64,000 nucleotides of DNA, from the NCBI RefSeq assembly GCF_004362215.1, contig NZ_SNWR01000001.1, forward strand, positions 3,950,001 to 4,014,000. Reading direction: 5' to 3'. The position numbers were made by a program, and so were the translations under genes. The notes beneath the pieces were generated by a model that ran no database searches, was not told the DNA's origin, and saw only the letters and a list, made by a program, of their open reading frames with translations. Source of the stretch: Paractinoplanes brasiliensis (lineage in GTDB: Bacteria > Actinomycetota > Actinomycetes > Mycobacteriales > Micromonosporaceae). Positions 7,453-16,266 of the stretch are shown piece after piece (position 1 is the stretch's first letter; each line of letters begins with the position of its first letter).

Positions 7453-8910
7453 ATGCCGGACCAGGACTCCGTGGCGGGGAACGCACGCCTGCTACGCGGC
7501 CTCATCTGGGCGGGTGTTCTGCTCGCCCCGGTGGCCGCGGCTGTTGTGCTGCTCGGCCAAAGCTCGAACACCGTGCGGTTCGCCGTGCTCCTCATCGCCG
7601 TCGCGCTGGTGCTGATCGGCGCCTCGGTGCTGGTCCGCAACGACCCGGTGCTCGGGCAGATGGATCTCGAGGAGCGCGTGGCCGAAGAGGTGGCGACGCT
7701 GCGCCGCGAGCTGCGAGCCGAGTTCGGCGGTGGCCATGGCGCTGCCCAGGTGCACGGCGGGCCGCCCCGCGGCGGTCGTCCGCCCCCGATGCCGGCGCCC
7801 GCGGCCGTGGCGACGATGCGTCAGCAGCCGCCGGAGGAGGAACCGTCCAGTTTCTTCGCCGACCTCCCGGCCGAGGGCCAATACCCGGACCCGTTCGCCG
7901 GCAACTACCCCGAGGCCGGCTACCCGGACAACAACTACGCCGAGGCCAACTACCCGGACGACAACTTCGGGGAGAGCAACTACCCGGAGGGCGCCTACTC
8001 CGAGAACGAGTACGCCGACGACGGCTACCCCGAGGACGACTACGGCCCCCAGCCCGTCCCGCCGATGCCGTCCGGGCCGCCCCCGATGCCGCCCGGCCCG
8101 CCTCCCATGGGCACCGCCCGGCCCGCGCCGGCAGGTGGTCGCGCGGGTGTCCCCGGTCCCGTTCCCGCTGGTGGTCGCGCGGGTGTCCCCGGTCCCGTTC
8201 CCGCTGGTGGTCGCGCGGGTGTCCCCGGTCCCGTTCCCGCTGGTGGCCGCGGGGGTGTCCCCGGTCCCCTTCCCGCTGGTGGCCGTGCGGGTGTTCCGGC
8301 CCCCGCGCCCACGGGTGGCCGCGCCGGTGTTCCGGCCCCCGCCGCCTCGGCCGCCGTACGCCCTCCGGCCCGCACCGGTCCCGGCATGACCACCGGCGGC
8401 CGTCAGATCAAGCCGGAGCCGGGCACGTCGTCCGGCGGCCGCCCGATCGCCGCGGCCGCCGTGGTGCCGCCCCCGCCCCAGGTCCCGAGGCAGCGGGGTG
8501 CCGCCTCGGCGCCCCCGCCGCGTGCGTCGGCACGACCCAGGAACCCGTACGGTCCCCAGCCCGATTCGCCGGCCGAGGACTTCGGCTACGCCGCCCAGGC
8601 CCCCGGCGTCTACGGCTCACCGGCGAGCACCAACACGTACGGGTCGCCCGCCGGCACGTACGGCGGTGGCAACGACTTCGACTCCGACGAGTACAACGGC
8701 TACGGCGCCCCGAGCTACGGCGCCGACTACGGTCCGGCCCCGTCCGCCGACTACGGAGCACCGTCGCACGAGCCCGGCGGCGCCACCGGCGACCCGAACT
8801 ACAAGGCCCGCCGTCACCGCCCGTCGGCCAACGACACCAACGTGGGCTCGCTCAGCGACTTCGCGTCGTACGGTGGCTATTCCCCCGACCCTGGGCACGG
8901 GCGGCGCTGA
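7453..8910 (+). CDS. Membrane-anchored Pro/Gly/Tyr-rich repeat protein
   Basis: A 485-residue protein. Two hydrophobic helices near the N-terminus (about 12-34 and 41-58) are followed by a short coiled-coil-like acidic segment (DLEERVAEEVATLRRELR) and then ~390 residues of low complexity. The latter contains a Tyr/Asn/Glu-rich part (repeated NYPEG/NYPDD), six repeats of a 12-residue AGGRAGVPGPVP-type unit, and a Tyr/Gly-rich C-terminus. Probably a membrane-tethered protein with a long disordered domain; side and function unknown. ATG at 7453 is used because the upstream extension has no membrane signal and poor context. Confidence 0.6.
   Translation: MPDQDSVAGNARLLRGLIWAGVLLAPVAAAVVLLGQSSNTVRFAVLLIAVALVLIGASVLVRNDPVLGQMDLEERVAEEVATLRRELRAEFGGGHGAAQVHGGPPRGGRPPPMPAPAAVATMRQQPPEEEPSSFFADLPAEGQYPDPFAGNYPEAGYPDNNYAEANYPDDNFGESNYPEGAYSENEYADDGYPEDDYGPQPVPPMPSGPPPMPPGPPPMGTARPAPAGGRAGVPGPVPAGGRAGVPGPVPAGGRAGVPGPVPAGGRGGVPGPLPAGGRAGVPAPAPTGGRAGVPAPAASAAVRPPARTGPGMTTGGRQIKPEPGTSSGGRPIAAAAVVPPPPQVPRQRGAASAPPPRASARPRNPYGPQPDSPAEDFGYAAQAPGVYGSPASTNTYGSPAGTYGGGNDFDSDEYNGYGAPSYGADYGPAPSADYGAPSHEPGGATGDPNYKARRHRPSANDTNVGSLSDFASYGGYSPDPGHGRR
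8134..8349 (+). repeat. Six tandem 36-bp coding repeats
   Basis: Units start at 8134, 8170, 8206, 8242, 8278 and 8314. The first three are identical or nearly so, and the last two diverge. They encode the Gly-Arg-Ala-Gly-Val-Pro motif of the Pro-rich membrane protein. Near-identity at the DNA level points to recent expansion or gene conversion. Confidence 0.85.
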
Positions 8911-8914
8911 CGGC

Positions 8915-10060
8915 CTACTTGTCGATGTCGCCGACCACGAAGAACATCGAGCCGAGGATCGCGATCAGGTCCGGCACCAGGCAACCCGGAATGAGCGTGG
9001 CCAGCGCCTGCACATTCGCGTAGGAGGCGGTGCGCAACTTCATGCGCCACGGCGTCTTCTCGCCCCGCGACACCAGGTAGTAGCCGTTGACGCCGAGCGG
9101 GTTCTCGGTCCAGGCGTACGTGTGTCCCTCCGGCGCCTTGACCACCTTGGGCAGCCGCACGTTGACCGGCCCCGAGATGCGGTCGACCCGGTCCAGGCAC
9201 TGCTCGGCCAGGTCCAGCGACACGAACGTCTGCTCCAGCAACACCTCGAACCGGGCATGACAGTCGCCGGTGCTGCGGGTCACCACGGGCACGTCCAGCT
9301 CCCCGTACGCGAGGTAGGGCTCGTCGCGGCGCAGGTCGAAGTCGAGTCCGCTGGCCCGCGCGACCGGCCCCGAAGCCCCGTACGCGGCCGCCTGTTCCGC
9401 CGTGAGAACGCCGACCCCCACCGTACGGGCCAGGAAGATGTCGTTGCGGCGGATCAGGTTGTCCAGGTCGGGCAGCCTGGTCCGGACGGTCTTGATCGCC
9501 TCGCGGGCCCGGCCCGTCCAGCCCGCCGGAACCTCCTCCTTGAGCCCGCCGACCCGGTTGAACATGTAATGCATGCGTCCGCCGGAGACTTCCTCCATGA
9601 CGGCCTGCAGCGTCTCGCGCTCACGGAACGCGTAGAACATCGGCGTGATCGCGCCGATCTCCAACGGGTAGGACCCCAGGAACATCAGGTGGTTGAGCAC
9701 CCGGTTGAGCTCGGCCAGCGCCATCCGCAGCCAGGTCGCGCGCTCGGGCACCTCGATGCCCATGAGCCGCTCGACGGCCAGCGCGACCCCCAGCTCGTTG
9801 GAGAACGCGGACAGCCAGTCGTGCCGGTTGGCCAGCATCAGGATCTGCCGGTAGTCGCGCACCTCGAACAGCTTCTCGGCGCCGCGGTGCATGTACCCCA
9901 CGATCGGCTCGCAGGCGACGACCCGTTCACCGTCGAGCGTCAGCTTGAGCCGCAGCACGCCGTGCGTCGAGGGGTGCTGCGGACCGATGTTGAGCACCAT
10001 GTCGGCGGTCTCGAGCCCGGCCCCCGTGCCCACGGTCATCTCGCGCAGCTGATCCGTCAC
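8915..10060 (-). CDS. nuoD: NADH-quinone oxidoreductase subunit D, stand-alone copy
   Basis: The 381-residue product has the hallmarks of the 49-kDa/NuoD subunit: NIGPQHPSTHGVLRL near the N-terminus, GYMHRGAEKLFE, the NRHDWLSAFSNELG stretch and the C-terminal PDLIAILGS and DIDK. These residues normally line the quinone site and cluster N2. No other nuo gene is in the window, so this is an orphan or second copy. The GTG start overlaps the stop of the upstream methyltransferase gene (GTGA), which implies coupled translation; an alternative ATG lies at 10039. Whether it assembles into a complex I or a related hydrogenase-like complex cannot be told here. Confidence 0.9.
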   Translation of the reverse strand: MTDQLREMTVGTGAGLETADMVLNIGPQHPSTHGVLRLKLTLDGERVVACEPIVGYMHRGAEKLFEVRDYRQILMLANRHDWLSAFSNELGVALAVERLMGIEVPERATWLRMALAELNRVLNHLMFLGSYPLEIGAITPMFYAFRERETLQAVMEEVSGGRMHYMFNRVGGLKEEVPAGWTGRAREAIKTVRTRLPDLDNLIRRNDIFLARTVGVGVLTAEQAAAYGASGPVARASGLDFDLRRDEPYLAYGELDVPVVTRSTGDCHARFEVLLEQTFVSLDLAEQCLDRVDRISGPVNVRLPKVVKAPEGHTYAWTENPLGVNGYYLVSRGEKTPWRMKLRTASYANVQALATLIPGCLVPDLIAILGSMFFVVGDIDK

Positions 10061-11085
10061 AGGAGCATGCTCCCACGGTCGCCCAGCCCGATGCCGTGCA
10101 GCAGCCACCAGTGCCCGCCGAGCCCGGCCGGTTCGATCAGCTCGGCCTCCGCCCCGGCCGCGGCCAGCGCGTGCACGTAACCCTTCGGATCGGTTCGGGC
10201 CAGGTCCAAAGGTGGCCGGGCGCCGTCGACACCGAGCGCTCTGAGGGCCTCACGCTGCCGGATCAGCCCGTACGGGGTCCCGGCCGCGGCCGCCACGGCA
10301 TCGATCGCGACGTGCGCCGTCACGTCGCACGACCCGTCCGGAACCGGCTGCACCTGGCGCCCGGCCCGGAACCCGGTCAGCGACCCGAGCGGCGGCCGTT
10401 CCCCCCGCAGATGCCCGTAGTCGATCGTCAGCGCGCACCCACGGCGCACATGTTCCACCGCATCGGCCCAGGCGGCGTCCCGCGGCCAGCCGATCTCCGC
10501 CCGGCCCGGTCCGCTCCACCACCGGCGCAACCAGAACAGGTCGGCCGCGTCGACCAGCCCACCCAGCGACTCGGCGCCTGTCGCCGGTTCGACCAGCACC
10601 TTGCGCAGCCGCCCGTGATCGTCCAGATCAGCCACGTCGAGCGGCACGTTGTCCAGCCACTCGGTCGCGATCAGCAACCCCACGATGTCTTGCGGAATGT
10701 CCGCCCGCCAGGCGATTCCCGCGGCGAGCTCGCCTGGCCGCGACCCCCGGGCCCCCGGTTGCGTTGCGCGCCTCTCCGGCTGTGCTGCGAGCGTCCCCGG
10801 CTGCGGCGCGAGCTCGACGGCGGTGAGCCGGAACCGCTCGGGCAGCAACGGCCGCAGCGTGCTGAGCAGCTCACCCCGGCCCGCCCCCACGTCGACCAGG
10901 TCGAACGTCTTGGGCCGCCCGAGCGCGTCGTCGACCCGGTCGACCAGGCGCAGCAACGCCCCGGCAAACAGCGGCGACGCGTGCACGCTCGTCCTGAAGT
11001 GATCGGCAGGCCCCTGATCCTCGCGCACGAAGAACCCGTCGGGCCCGTAGAGCCCGGCCTCCATGGCCTCCCGCCACCCTTTCAC
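10057..11085 (-). CDS. SAM-dependent methyltransferase, MidA/NDUFAF7 family
   Basis: The 342-residue protein begins with the family-typical WREAMEAGLYGPDGFF and shows the SAM-binding motif FDLVDVGAGRGELL, LLIATEWLDNVP, the ALTIDYGHLRGERP stretch and DVTAHVAIDAV. These fit the DUF185/COG1565 (MidA, NDUFAF7) family. In mitochondria NDUFAF7 dimethylates an arginine of NDUFS2, the NuoD homologue. Here the gene overlaps nuoD in the same transcript, strongly suggesting the same substrate. GTG at 11085 was chosen by family N-terminus; GTG 11112 and ATG 11064 are alternatives. A low-complexity Ala/Gln/Pro insertion follows the motif VELAPQPG. Confidence 0.85.
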   Translation of the reverse strand: MKGWREAMEAGLYGPDGFFVREDQGPADHFRTSVHASPLFAGALLRLVDRVDDALGRPKTFDLVDVGAGRGELLSTLRPLLPERFRLTAVELAPQPGTLAAQPERRATQPGARGSRPGELAAGIAWRADIPQDIVGLLIATEWLDNVPLDVADLDDHGRLRKVLVEPATGAESLGGLVDAADLFWLRRWWSGPGRAEIGWPRDAAWADAVEHVRRGCALTIDYGHLRGERPPLGSLTGFRAGRQVQPVPDGSCDVTAHVAIDAVAAAAGTPYGLIRQREALRALGVDGARPPLDLARTDPKGYVHALAAAGAEAELIEPAGLGGHWWLLHGIGLGDRGSMLL

Positions 11086-11269
11086 ACCGCTCACCCTAAG
11101 CCGAACGGTCACCCGGGTGGTGAGTTCAAACCCGGGTCGTCAGCTGGAGTCAGGGGTAGTGGTTGACCGCTGCGCGGGATGGGGTTGTTCACACCGTCTT
11201 GTCACGGGCCTGTTACGGCGGAGCATACTTGCGCTCGACCGGTACCCCTTTCGAGGACTGGATCTGGAT

Positions 11270-12184
11270 ATGAGCGCTTCGTCGCGTCTTACAGTGGGCG
11301 TTGTCGGCGCGGGGCGAGTCGGGGCCGTGCTGGGCGCCGCGCTCCAGGCCGCCGGGCATCGCGTTGTCGCCGCCGCGGCTGTTTCGGCCGCGTCCCGTGA
11401 GCGGGCCGCCCGCTTGCTTCCCCAGGCCGCGATCCTGCCCGCCGACGAGGTAGCCCGCGCCGCCGACGATCTTCTTCTTCTCGCGGTGCCGGATGACGCG
11501 CTGGGCGCCGTCGTTTCCGGCCTGGCCGCCACCGGGGCTCTGCGGCCGGGGCAAAAAGTCGCGCACACCTCGGGCGCGCACGGGCTTGCCGTGCTGGGTG
11601 ACGTCGAGGGCCTGGCCCTGCACCCGGCGATGACCTTCACCGGCGCCGGCACGGACCTCGACCGGCTGCCCGGTATCGCCTGGGGGATCACCACGGCCGA
11701 CCGCGTGTTCGCGGCCCGGCTCGTGGCCGATCTGGGCGGCGTGCCCGAGTGGGTCGCCGAGGACGCCCGCCCGGTCTATCACGCGGCCCTGGCGCACGGG
11801 GCGAACCATTTGGTCACGCTGGTCAACGAGGCCTCCGACCTGCTGCGCGCGGCCGGCATCGAGGCGCCGTCGCGGGTGCTGTCGCCGCTGCTGCACGCCG
11901 CGCTCGACAACGCGCTGCGGCTGGGGGACGCGGCGCTGACCGGGCCGGTTTCGCGGGGGGACGCCGGAACCGTCGGCAAGCACCTCGACCGCATGCCGCC
12001 CGAGGCCGTACCGGCTTATCTGGCCCTGGCCCGTCGCACGGCCGACCGGGCGATCGCCGCCGGCCGCCTGCGTCCCCATGACGCGGCGTTGCTCCTCGGA
12101 GTCCTGTCCCGCGCCCAGGAAACAACCCGCACCGGGCGAAAGGCGAATGCCGAGGAGCGGGGAGCGGTGGGGAGCCCGGCATGA
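11270..12184 (+). CDS. Rossmann-fold DUF2520 protein (possible oxidoreductase)
   Basis: A 304-residue protein with an N-terminal NAD(P)-binding motif VGVVGAGRVGAVLGAAL, a middle VAHTSGAHG and LHPAMTFTG, and a C-terminal helical DUF2520 region (YHAALAHGANHLVTLVNEA). The architecture is like 6-phosphogluconate/ketopantoate-reductase type enzymes. It overlaps panC by 4 bases (ATGA). The placement suggests a pantothenate-related reduction, possibly ketopantoate reductase, but this is inference. The ATG at 11270 is used because it sits directly before the first beta strand; the upstream in-frame codons encode no plausible protein. Confidence 0.8.
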   Translation: MSASSRLTVGVVGAGRVGAVLGAALQAAGHRVVAAAAVSAASRERAARLLPQAAILPADEVARAADDLLLLAVPDDALGAVVSGLAATGALRPGQKVAHTSGAHGLAVLGDVEGLALHPAMTFTGAGTDLDRLPGIAWGITTADRVFAARLVADLGGVPEWVAEDARPVYHAALAHGANHLVTLVNEASDLLRAAGIEAPSRVLSPLLHAALDNALRLGDAALTGPVSRGDAGTVGKHLDRMPPEAVPAYLALARRTADRAIAAGRLRPHDAALLLGVLSRAQETTRTGRKANAEERGAVGSPA

Positions 12185-13014
12185 CGTACGTGATACACAC
12201 CCGTGCCGAGCTGGCCCGGGACGTCGCCGCAGTGCCGGGGGAGATCGCGGTCGTGATGACCATGGGCGCGCTGCACGAGGGGCACCGCCGGCTCATGCGG
12301 GAGGCCCGGAAACGCTCCGCCTTCGTGATCGTCACGGTTTTCGTCAACCCGCTGCAGTTCGGCCCGAACGAGGACTTCGACAAGTACCCGCGCACGCTGG
12401 AGGCTGACGTCGAGGCGTGCCGGGCCGAGGGCGTCGACCTGGTCTTCGCGCCGAGCCGGGATGAAATCTACCCGGCCGGGGTCCCGTCGATCACGATGAA
12501 CGCGGGCCCCCTGGGCGAGATCCTCGAGGGCGCCAGCCGGCCCGGCCACTTCTCCGGCATGCTCACGGTCGTCCAGAAGCTGCTGATGCTGACCCGGGCG
12601 GACGTCGCTTTCTTCGGCGAGAAGGACTTTCAGCAGCTCACGCTGATCCGCCGGATGGCGCGCGACCTCGAGATCGACGTCGAGATCGTGGGGGTGCCGA
12701 CCGTGCGCGAGCCGGACGGCCTGGCGATGTCGAGCCGCAACCGCTACCTCTCGCCGGATGACCGCCGGGCCGCGCTCGCCCTGTCCCGGGCGCTGCGCGA
12801 GGGCGCCACCCACACCGACGCCGAGGCTGCTTTGGCGACCGCTCGCAAAATCCTTGCCGACGAGCCTTCCGTACGCGTCGACTACCTCGCCCTCACCGGC
12901 CCCGACCTGGGCGAACCGGGCGAGGAGGGCCCGGCCCGGCTGCTCGTCGCGGCCCGGGTCGGCGGGACCCGGCTGATCGACAACGTGCCACTGACCCTGG
13001 AGAGGGCCGCCTGA
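12181..13014 (+). CDS. panC: Pantothenate synthetase
   Basis: Condenses D-pantoate and beta-alanine with ATP. The 277-residue sequence has the HIGH-like MGALHEGHRRL near residue 28, VFVNPLQFGPNEDFDKYPR, the GHFSGMLTVVQKL pantoate site, FFGEKDFQQL and the KMSKS-equivalent MSSRNRYLS. Its start overlaps the DUF2520 gene and its stop overlaps panD (TGATG), so the three are translated as one coupled unit. Confidence 0.96.
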   Translation: MTYVIHTRAELARDVAAVPGEIAVVMTMGALHEGHRRLMREARKRSAFVIVTVFVNPLQFGPNEDFDKYPRTLEADVEACRAEGVDLVFAPSRDEIYPAGVPSITMNAGPLGEILEGASRPGHFSGMLTVVQKLLMLTRADVAFFGEKDFQQLTLIRRMARDLEIDVEIVGVPTVREPDGLAMSSRNRYLSPDDRRAALALSRALREGATHTDAEAALATARKILADEPSVRVDYLALTGPDLGEPGEEGPARLLVAARVGGTRLIDNVPLTLERAA

Positions 13015-13439
13015 TGTTCCGCACCATGCTCAAGTCCAAGATTCACCGGGCCACCGTGACCCAGGCCGACCTGCACTACGTGGGCTCGGTGACGATCGAC
13101 CTCGACCTGCTCGACGCGGCCGACCTGCTCCCCGGCGAGCAGGTGGCGATCGTCGACGTGACCAACGGGGCCAGGCTCGAGACGTACGTGATCCCGGGTG
13201 AGCGGGGCAGCGGGGTGATCGGCATCAACGGCGCCGCGGCTCACCTCGTGCACCCCGGTGACCTGGTCATCCTCATCTCGTACGGGCAGATGGACGACTC
13301 CGAGGCACGCGCTTACCAGCCGCGGATCGTGCACGTCGACGCCGACAACAAGATCATCGAGCTGGGCGTGGACCCGGCCGCGGCCGCCGAGGGCATGCCG
13401 GGTGGTCTGCGGCGAGGGGACATGGTCACCGCCGGCTGA
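13014..13439 (+). CDS. panD: Aspartate 1-decarboxylase
   Basis: Makes beta-alanine, the second PanC substrate. The 141-residue proenzyme has the N-terminal MLKSKIHRATVTQ and the self-processing site YVGSVTID, where cleavage between Gly and Ser generates the pyruvoyl group; IDNV-like and IGINGAAAHLVHPGD motifs follow. Its C-terminus is slightly longer than the E. coli enzyme (126 residues). Confidence 0.96.
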   Translation: MFRTMLKSKIHRATVTQADLHYVGSVTIDLDLLDAADLLPGEQVAIVDVTNGARLETYVIPGERGSGVIGINGAAAHLVHPGDLVILISYGQMDDSEARAYQPRIVHVDADNKIIELGVDPAAAAEGMPGGLRRGDMVTAG

Positions 13440-13529
13440 ACGATTCCCCAAACGCCGCCGATCTCGGTTTAGATCCTCATATGATCAGAAATCGGACATT
13501 GGCGGCGTGTGCTGGGAGGGTGCAGGTCC

Positions 13530-14546
13530 ATGCGACACCGGCTCGGCCCGCGCCACCCGGCCCGCAGCAGGGAAGCTCACCTCGCCCGACAAATCCGTTA
13601 CAGGCGGCAGGCCGGACGTGAGGGTGGGCGTACGGCGGGCAAGCGGATCGGCCGGGTGTTCGGTGCCGCCGTGATCACGGCCCTGCTTGCGGCCGGCTGT
13701 GGCATGCCCGGCGGCGTGGACGGCGACCTGACCAACGGCTGGGCCGCGATGGCCCCCGCGACAGGCTTCGAACCCACCGAGGGCGCCTGTCACAACGCCA
13801 ACTTCAACCCGGTCGGTCCCCGCGGCACGTACGAGGAGGTCGACTGCGCCGCCAAGCACCGCACCGAGACCGTCTACGTCGGCGCCTACGAATCCCCTGC
13901 CGCGGACGCCGACGTCCCGCCCGCCGACGGTTCGGCCGCGGCCCGTACGGCGTACTCGGTCTGTGATCAGAAGACGACCACGTTCGTCGGCGGGCCGTGG
14001 CGCAACGCGCGGCTGTGGATCGGCGTGACCCGCCCGACCGAGGCGGCCTGGAGCGGCGGCGCCCGCTGGTTCCGCTGTGAGGTGCTGGAGCTGAACTCGG
14101 TCGAGGACGACGGCGGCCTGGTGCAGCGGGAGGGCTCCTTGCGTGACGTGCTCTCCGACGGGAGCTCGGACGTGATCCTCGGCTGTTACGCGATCCAGAT
14201 GGACGGCAACGGCGCGATCGCCACCATGCCCGCGGTGAGCTGCGCGGCCAAGCACAACGGCGAGTTCGTCGGGGTCTGGCACGCCGAGGACCTCGACTAT
14301 CCCAAGGACGACGCCACCTGGGCCAAGTTCCACGACGGCTGCCGCAACCTGATCGCGGATTTCGTCGGCGTGCCCAAGGACGGCGACCTGCAATACCGTA
14401 CGGGCGTGGTCTCCCTGCCCGGCGGCGCCGACGTCTGGGCGCAGGGCGACCGCGGGGTGCGCTGCTACCTCTGGCTGGACGGCGTGCAGCTGACCTCGAC
14501 GCTGCGCGGCAAGGGCGTCAAGAGCCTTCCCGTCCAGTACAAGTAA
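13530..14546 (+). CDS. Septum-formation family lipoprotein
   Basis: A 338-residue protein with an Arg-rich N-terminus, a hydrophobic helix and a lipobox LLAAGC, so it is probably a membrane-anchored lipoprotein exposed outside. The mature part has paired Cys-containing modules (EGACHN...VDCAAKH and LGCYAI...VSCAAKHNGEFVG), typical of the actinobacterial septum-formation (PF13845-type) domain, here apparently duplicated. GGGAGGG lies about 10 bases before the ATG. It precedes nadB by 2 bases, so it may be co-transcribed with the NAD genes despite no metabolic link. Confidence 0.75.
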   Translation: MRHRLGPRHPARSREAHLARQIRYRRQAGREGGRTAGKRIGRVFGAAVITALLAAGCGMPGGVDGDLTNGWAAMAPATGFEPTEGACHNANFNPVGPRGTYEEVDCAAKHRTETVYVGAYESPAADADVPPADGSAAARTAYSVCDQKTTTFVGGPWRNARLWIGVTRPTEAAWSGGARWFRCEVLELNSVEDDGGLVQREGSLRDVLSDGSSDVILGCYAIQMDGNGAIATMPAVSCAAKHNGEFVGVWHAEDLDYPKDDATWAKFHDGCRNLIADFVGVPKDGDLQYRTGVVSLPGGADVWAQGDRGVRCYLWLDGVQLTSTLRGKGVKSLPVQYK

Positions 14547-14548
14547 CG

Positions 14549-16252
14549 GTGACCACGAATGTCGCACCCCGGCCGCACGTCGTCCCGGCGGCGGAGTGTA
14601 CTGAGCGGATGTATGTCGCCGACCTTCCGGAGCTGCCCCGACGGCTCGCCGCGGCCGAGCCGGGCTGGAGCGAGACCACCGACGTGCTCGTCGTGGGCTC
14701 CGGCGTGGCCGGCCTGACCGCCGCGCTGTACCTGCGGGAGCAGGGACTGCACGTCACCGTGGTCACCAAGGTCAACATCGATGACGGTTCGACCAAGTGG
14801 GCCCAGGGCGGCATCGCGGCGGTGCTCGACCCGCTCGACACCCCGGCCGCTCACGCCAACGACACCGAGATCGCCGGCGTGGGGTTGTGCGACCCCGCAG
14901 CCGTGCGCGTCCTGGTCGAGGAGGGCCCGGCCCGCGTACGGGAACTGATCCGCCGGGGCGCCGCGTTCGACCGCAACGACGACGGCTCGCTGATGCTGAC
15001 CCGCGAGGGCGGGCACCGAGCCGACCGGATCGTGCACGCGGGCGGCGACGCCACCGGCGCCGAGGTGCAGCGTGCCCTGCATCAGGCGGTGCACCGCGAC
15101 CCGTGGATCCGCCTGGTCGAGCACGCGCTCGTGCTCGACCTGCTGCGCGACGCCGAGGGCCGGGCCTGCGGCATCACCCTGCACGTGCTGGGCGAGGGCA
15201 GCGAGGACGGTGTCGGCGCGATCCTGGCCCGCGCGGTGGTGCTGGCCACCGGCGGCATGGGTCAGATCTACGCGTCCACCACCAACCCGTCGGTGTCGAC
15301 CGGCGACGGCGTGGCCCTGGCGTTGCGGGCCGGCGCGGCGGTCACCGACGTGGAGTTCGTCCAGTTCCACCCGACCTCGTTCGTCACCGCGAACGTCACG
15401 TCGGTCCAGCGGCCGCTGATCTCCGAGGCGCTGCGCGGCGAGGGCGCCCACCTGGTCGACGAGAGCGGCAAGCGGTTCATGGTCGGTCAGCACGAGCTGG
15501 CCGAGCTGGCCCCGCGCGACGTGGTGGCCAAGGGCATCCACCGGGTGTTGCGGGCCACCGGCGCCGATCACGTCTATCTCGACGCCCGGCACCTCGGCGC
15601 GCGGTTCCTCGAGCAGCGCTTCCCGACGATCGTCGCGTCGACCCGGGCCGCCGGCATCGACCCGGCCACCGACCTGATCCCGGTCGCCCCGGCCGCCCAC
15701 TACGCCTCCGGCGGCGTCCGCACCGACCTGCGGGGGCGGACGAGCATTCCCGGTCTGTACGCGTGCGGCGAGGTCGCCTGCACCGGCGTGCACGGCGCGA
15801 ACCGCCTGGCCAGCAACTCCCTTCTCGAAGGCCTGGTCTTCGCCAAGCGGATCGCCGACGACATCGCCCACGAGCTGCCGGCGCAATCCGAGCCCGCGCC
15901 CGACACCGGCGAGCCGGGCTGGGTGGTGACCCCGGCCGTACGCGCCGAGCTGCAGCGCAGCATGACCCGGGGCGCCGGCGTGCTGCGCTCGGCCGAGTCG
16001 CTGAACGCCACCGTCCGCGACCTGTCCCTCCTCGCCGAGCGGCGCGACACCCCCCGCAACGCCGCCTGGGAGGCGACGAACCTGCTCACGGTGGCGTCCG
16101 TGCTGGTCGCGGCGGCCCGCGCACGCCGCGAGACGCGCGGTTGCCACTGGCGCGAGGACTTCCCGGTCGCCGAGGACGAGTGGCGCGGCCATCTGCTGCA
16201 CACCCTCGACGGCAGGACCCGGCTCACCCAGTCCTTCGAAGAGATGGCCTGA
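14549..16252 (+). CDS. nadB: L-aspartate oxidase
   Basis: First enzyme of de novo NAD synthesis, a flavoprotein oxidising aspartate to iminoaspartate. The 567-residue protein has the FAD motif VLVVGSGVAGLTAALYL near residue 49, STKWAQGGIAAVL, the EGGHRADRIVHAGGDATG loop, VEFVQFHPTSF and the C-terminal GLYACGEVACTGVHGANRLASNSLLEGLVF. GTG start two bases after the preceding stop. nadC follows after 14 bases; nadA is not in the window. Confidence 0.95.
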   Translation: MTTNVAPRPHVVPAAECTERMYVADLPELPRRLAAAEPGWSETTDVLVVGSGVAGLTAALYLREQGLHVTVVTKVNIDDGSTKWAQGGIAAVLDPLDTPAAHANDTEIAGVGLCDPAAVRVLVEEGPARVRELIRRGAAFDRNDDGSLMLTREGGHRADRIVHAGGDATGAEVQRALHQAVHRDPWIRLVEHALVLDLLRDAEGRACGITLHVLGEGSEDGVGAILARAVVLATGGMGQIYASTTNPSVSTGDGVALALRAGAAVTDVEFVQFHPTSFVTANVTSVQRPLISEALRGEGAHLVDESGKRFMVGQHELAELAPRDVVAKGIHRVLRATGADHVYLDARHLGARFLEQRFPTIVASTRAAGIDPATDLIPVAPAAHYASGGVRTDLRGRTSIPGLYACGEVACTGVHGANRLASNSLLEGLVFAKRIADDIAHELPAQSEPAPDTGEPGWVVTPAVRAELQRSMTRGAGVLRSAESLNATVRDLSLLAERRDTPRNAAWEATNLLTVASVLVAAARARRETRGCHWREDFPVAEDEWRGHLLHTLDGRTRLTQSFEEMA

Positions 16253-16266
16253 CCACAGGGGGAACC

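Noticed and set aside
8134..8349. Regular 36-bp repeats as a CRISPR array
   Set aside because: Units are directly adjacent with no spacers and encode an in-frame peptide repeat.
8915..10060. Start of a full nuo operon
   Set aside because: Flanking genes on both sides are not nuo subunits; only nuoD and a methyltransferase are present.
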